A stretch of DNA of 5,668 bases from the NCBI GenBank assembly GCA_005779345.1, contig SXJQ01000264.1:1-5668 (forward strand), written 5' to 3'. Shown here piece by piece: positions 4,581 to 5,668 of this stretch (its first letter is position 1; the number at the start of each line of letters is the position of its first letter). Origin of the DNA: Actinomycetota bacterium. GTDB lineage: Bacteria > Actinomycetota > Acidimicrobiia > IMCC26256 > PALSA-610. The position numbers and the translations under genes were made by a program. Below the pieces are notes generated by a model, which worked only from the letters and a program-made list of their open reading frames with translations, did not search any database and was not told the origin of the DNA.

Positions 4581-5668
4581 ATGCCGAGCTTTCGCGAGCT
4601 GCTCGCCACCACGAAGTCCGAGATCCGCGAGATCGAGCCCGTCGACGCCGAGGAGCGGGTCGGCCAGGCGACCTTTCTCGACGTACGCGAACTCGACGAG
4701 TACGAGCAGGGGATGATCCCCGGCGCGGTGTTCATCCCCCGCGGGCACCTCGAGAGCCAGGTCGAGAACAAGCTCGTCGACCGCGACGCCGAAGTCGTCG
4801 TCTACTGCGCGGGCGGCGTGCGATCGGCCTTCGCCGCGAAGACGCTCCAGGATCTCGGCTACTCCAACGTGATCTCGATGGCCGGCGGCTTCGGTCGTTG
4901 GAAGAACGAGGGCCGGGCCTGGATCACGCCGGCGGTACTCGACCCCGAGCAGCGCAACCGCTACCACCGCCACATCCTCCTGCCCGAGGTCGGCGAGGCG
5001 GGCCAGCAGAAGCTGCTCGAGAGCAAGGTGCTCATGCTCGGCGCGGGCGGCCTCGGTTCGCCGAGCGCGCTCTACCTCGCGGCGGCGGGTGTCGGCACGC
5101 TCGGTGTCGTCGACATGGACGTCGTCGATGCTTCGAACCTGCAACGCCAGATCCTGCACAACATGGAGCGCATCGGGCACCGCAAGGTCGACAGCGCCAA
5201 GGCCACGATCACCGGCCTCAACCCCGATGTCGACGTGGTCACCTACGACGTGCGCTTCGGCGCCGACAACATCCTCGACATCATCGACGGCTACGACGTC
5301 ATCGTCGACGGCACCGACAACTTCCCCACCCGGTATCTGCTCAACGACGCCGCCTTGCTGAAGAAGATCCCCGTCGTGCACGGCTCGATCTTCCGCTTCG
5401 AGGGGCAGGTCACCGTGTTCAAGCCCTACGACGGCCCGTGCTATCGCTGCTTGCTCCCCGAACCGCCGCCGCCCGAACTCGCGCCGAGTTGCGCCGAGGC
5501 GGGAGTGCTCGGCGTGCTGCCCGGGATCGTCGGATCGATCCAGGCACTCGAGACGATCAAGCTGTTGCTCGGTCTCGGCGAGCCGCTCATCGGCCGCCTC
5601 CTCGCCTACGACGCGCTCGAGCAGAGCTTCCGCAACTTCAAGGTTCGTCGCGACCCCCTGTGCCCGAC
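4581..5668 (+). CDS. moeB: rhodanese-MoeB/ThiF-type sulfur-carrier adenylyltransferase, 3' end beyond the window
   Basis: The start is ATG 4581, with GGGAG at 4569-4573 seven bases upstream. 362 codons are visible and the frame is open at the window end. Residues about 5-115 form a rhodanese domain: FLDVRELDEYEQGMIPGAVFI (32-52) and the active loop CAGGVR with sulfur-carrying Cys76, then GGFGRWKNEG. From about residue 122 an E1-like domain begins: RYHRHILLPEVGEAGQQKL (127-145), the ATP loop GAGGLGS (154-160), the NLQRQ motif (186-190), DGTDNFPTRYLLND (243-256), the first zinc pair C287-Y-R-C290, and PSCAEAGVLGVLPG (302-315) with Cys304. The second zinc pair has begun at Cys361; its partner lies just outside. 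Such enzymes adenylate the C-terminal Gly-Gly of small carriers (MoaD, ThiS, CysO) in the cytoplasm, and the rhodanese domain can supply sulfur. Mycobacterial MoeZ and eukaryotic MOCS3/Uba4 carry the rhodanese at the C-terminus, so the order here is reversed. Which carrier it serves cannot be told, and a further C-terminal domain cannot be excluded. Confidence 0.93.
   Translation, partial: MPSFRELLATTKSEIREIEPVDAEERVGQATFLDVRELDEYEQGMIPGAVFIPRGHLESQVENKLVDRDAEVVVYCAGGVRSAFAAKTLQDLGYSNVISMAGGFGRWKNEGRAWITPAVLDPEQRNRYHRHILLPEVGEAGQQKLLESKVLMLGAGGLGSPSALYLAAAGVGTLGVVDMDVVDASNLQRQILHNMERIGHRKVDSAKATITGLNPDVDVVTYDVRFGADNILDIIDGYDVIVDGTDNFPTRYLLNDAALLKKIPVVHGSIFRFEGQVTVFKPYDGPCYRCLLPEPPPPELAPSCAEAGVLGVLPGIVGSIQALETIKLLLGLGEPLIGRLLAYDALEQSFRNFKVRRDPLCP

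Noticed and set aside
4380..5381. 333-codon open frame on the - strand opposite the anti-sigma end and the MoeB-like gene
   Set aside because: It has Asp/Val-rich shadow composition, runs antisense to a strongly conserved E1-like coding sequence and crosses its promoter; no motif or credible start site was seen.

Overview
All credible genes in this window lie on the + strand. The DNA is GC-rich throughout, with a strong G/C bias at codon third positions. Actinobacterial features include short purine-rich ribosome binding sites, GTG starts, lipoproteins with LAAC/GAAC lipoboxes, and an ECF sigma factor with an HxxxCxxC anti-sigma factor. The host is very probably a high-GC actinobacterium, possibly of the Acidimicrobiia. 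That assignment rests on composition and protein style, not on a marker gene.

Layout. Bases 1-199 are the 3' end of a Sir2-family NAD-dependent deacylase. Bases 296-1114 encode a 272-residue lipoprotein of an unnamed family. A 95-base gap holds a large imperfect inverted repeat (1160-1201) that touches the ribosome binding site of the next gene. Bases 1210-3081/4441 form a compact gene group: a 434-residue lipoprotein that looks like a beta-propeller, an ECF sigma factor 36 bases later, and a 456-residue membrane anti-sigma factor whose start overlaps the end of the sigma gene. After a 139-base gap carrying a good housekeeping-type promoter and a C-rich leader, bases 4581-5668 encode most of a MoeB/ThiF-type E1-like adenylyltransferase with an N-terminal rhodanese domain. 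This gene is cut by the window end.

The most interesting object is the anti-sigma factor. It has a cytoplasmic zinc-binding anti-sigma motif and one membrane segment. Its long outside part ends in a domain that closely resembles M15-type (VanY/endolysin-like) D,D-peptidases but has lost two of the three zinc ligands: Asp to Ala at residue 410 and His to Arg at residue 450. This suggests a dead peptidase reused as a cell-wall sensor that controls the neighbouring sigma factor. The lipoprotein co-encoded upstream could be a partner on the same outer face of the membrane. That working model is inference; the domain order, spacing and substitutions are read directly from the sequence.

The sirtuin and the MoeB-like gene look like ordinary housekeeping neighbours, the latter activating sulfur-carrier proteins for molybdopterin, thiamine or cysteine biosynthesis. 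I see no tRNA, rRNA, CRISPR array, insertion sequence or other mobile element.
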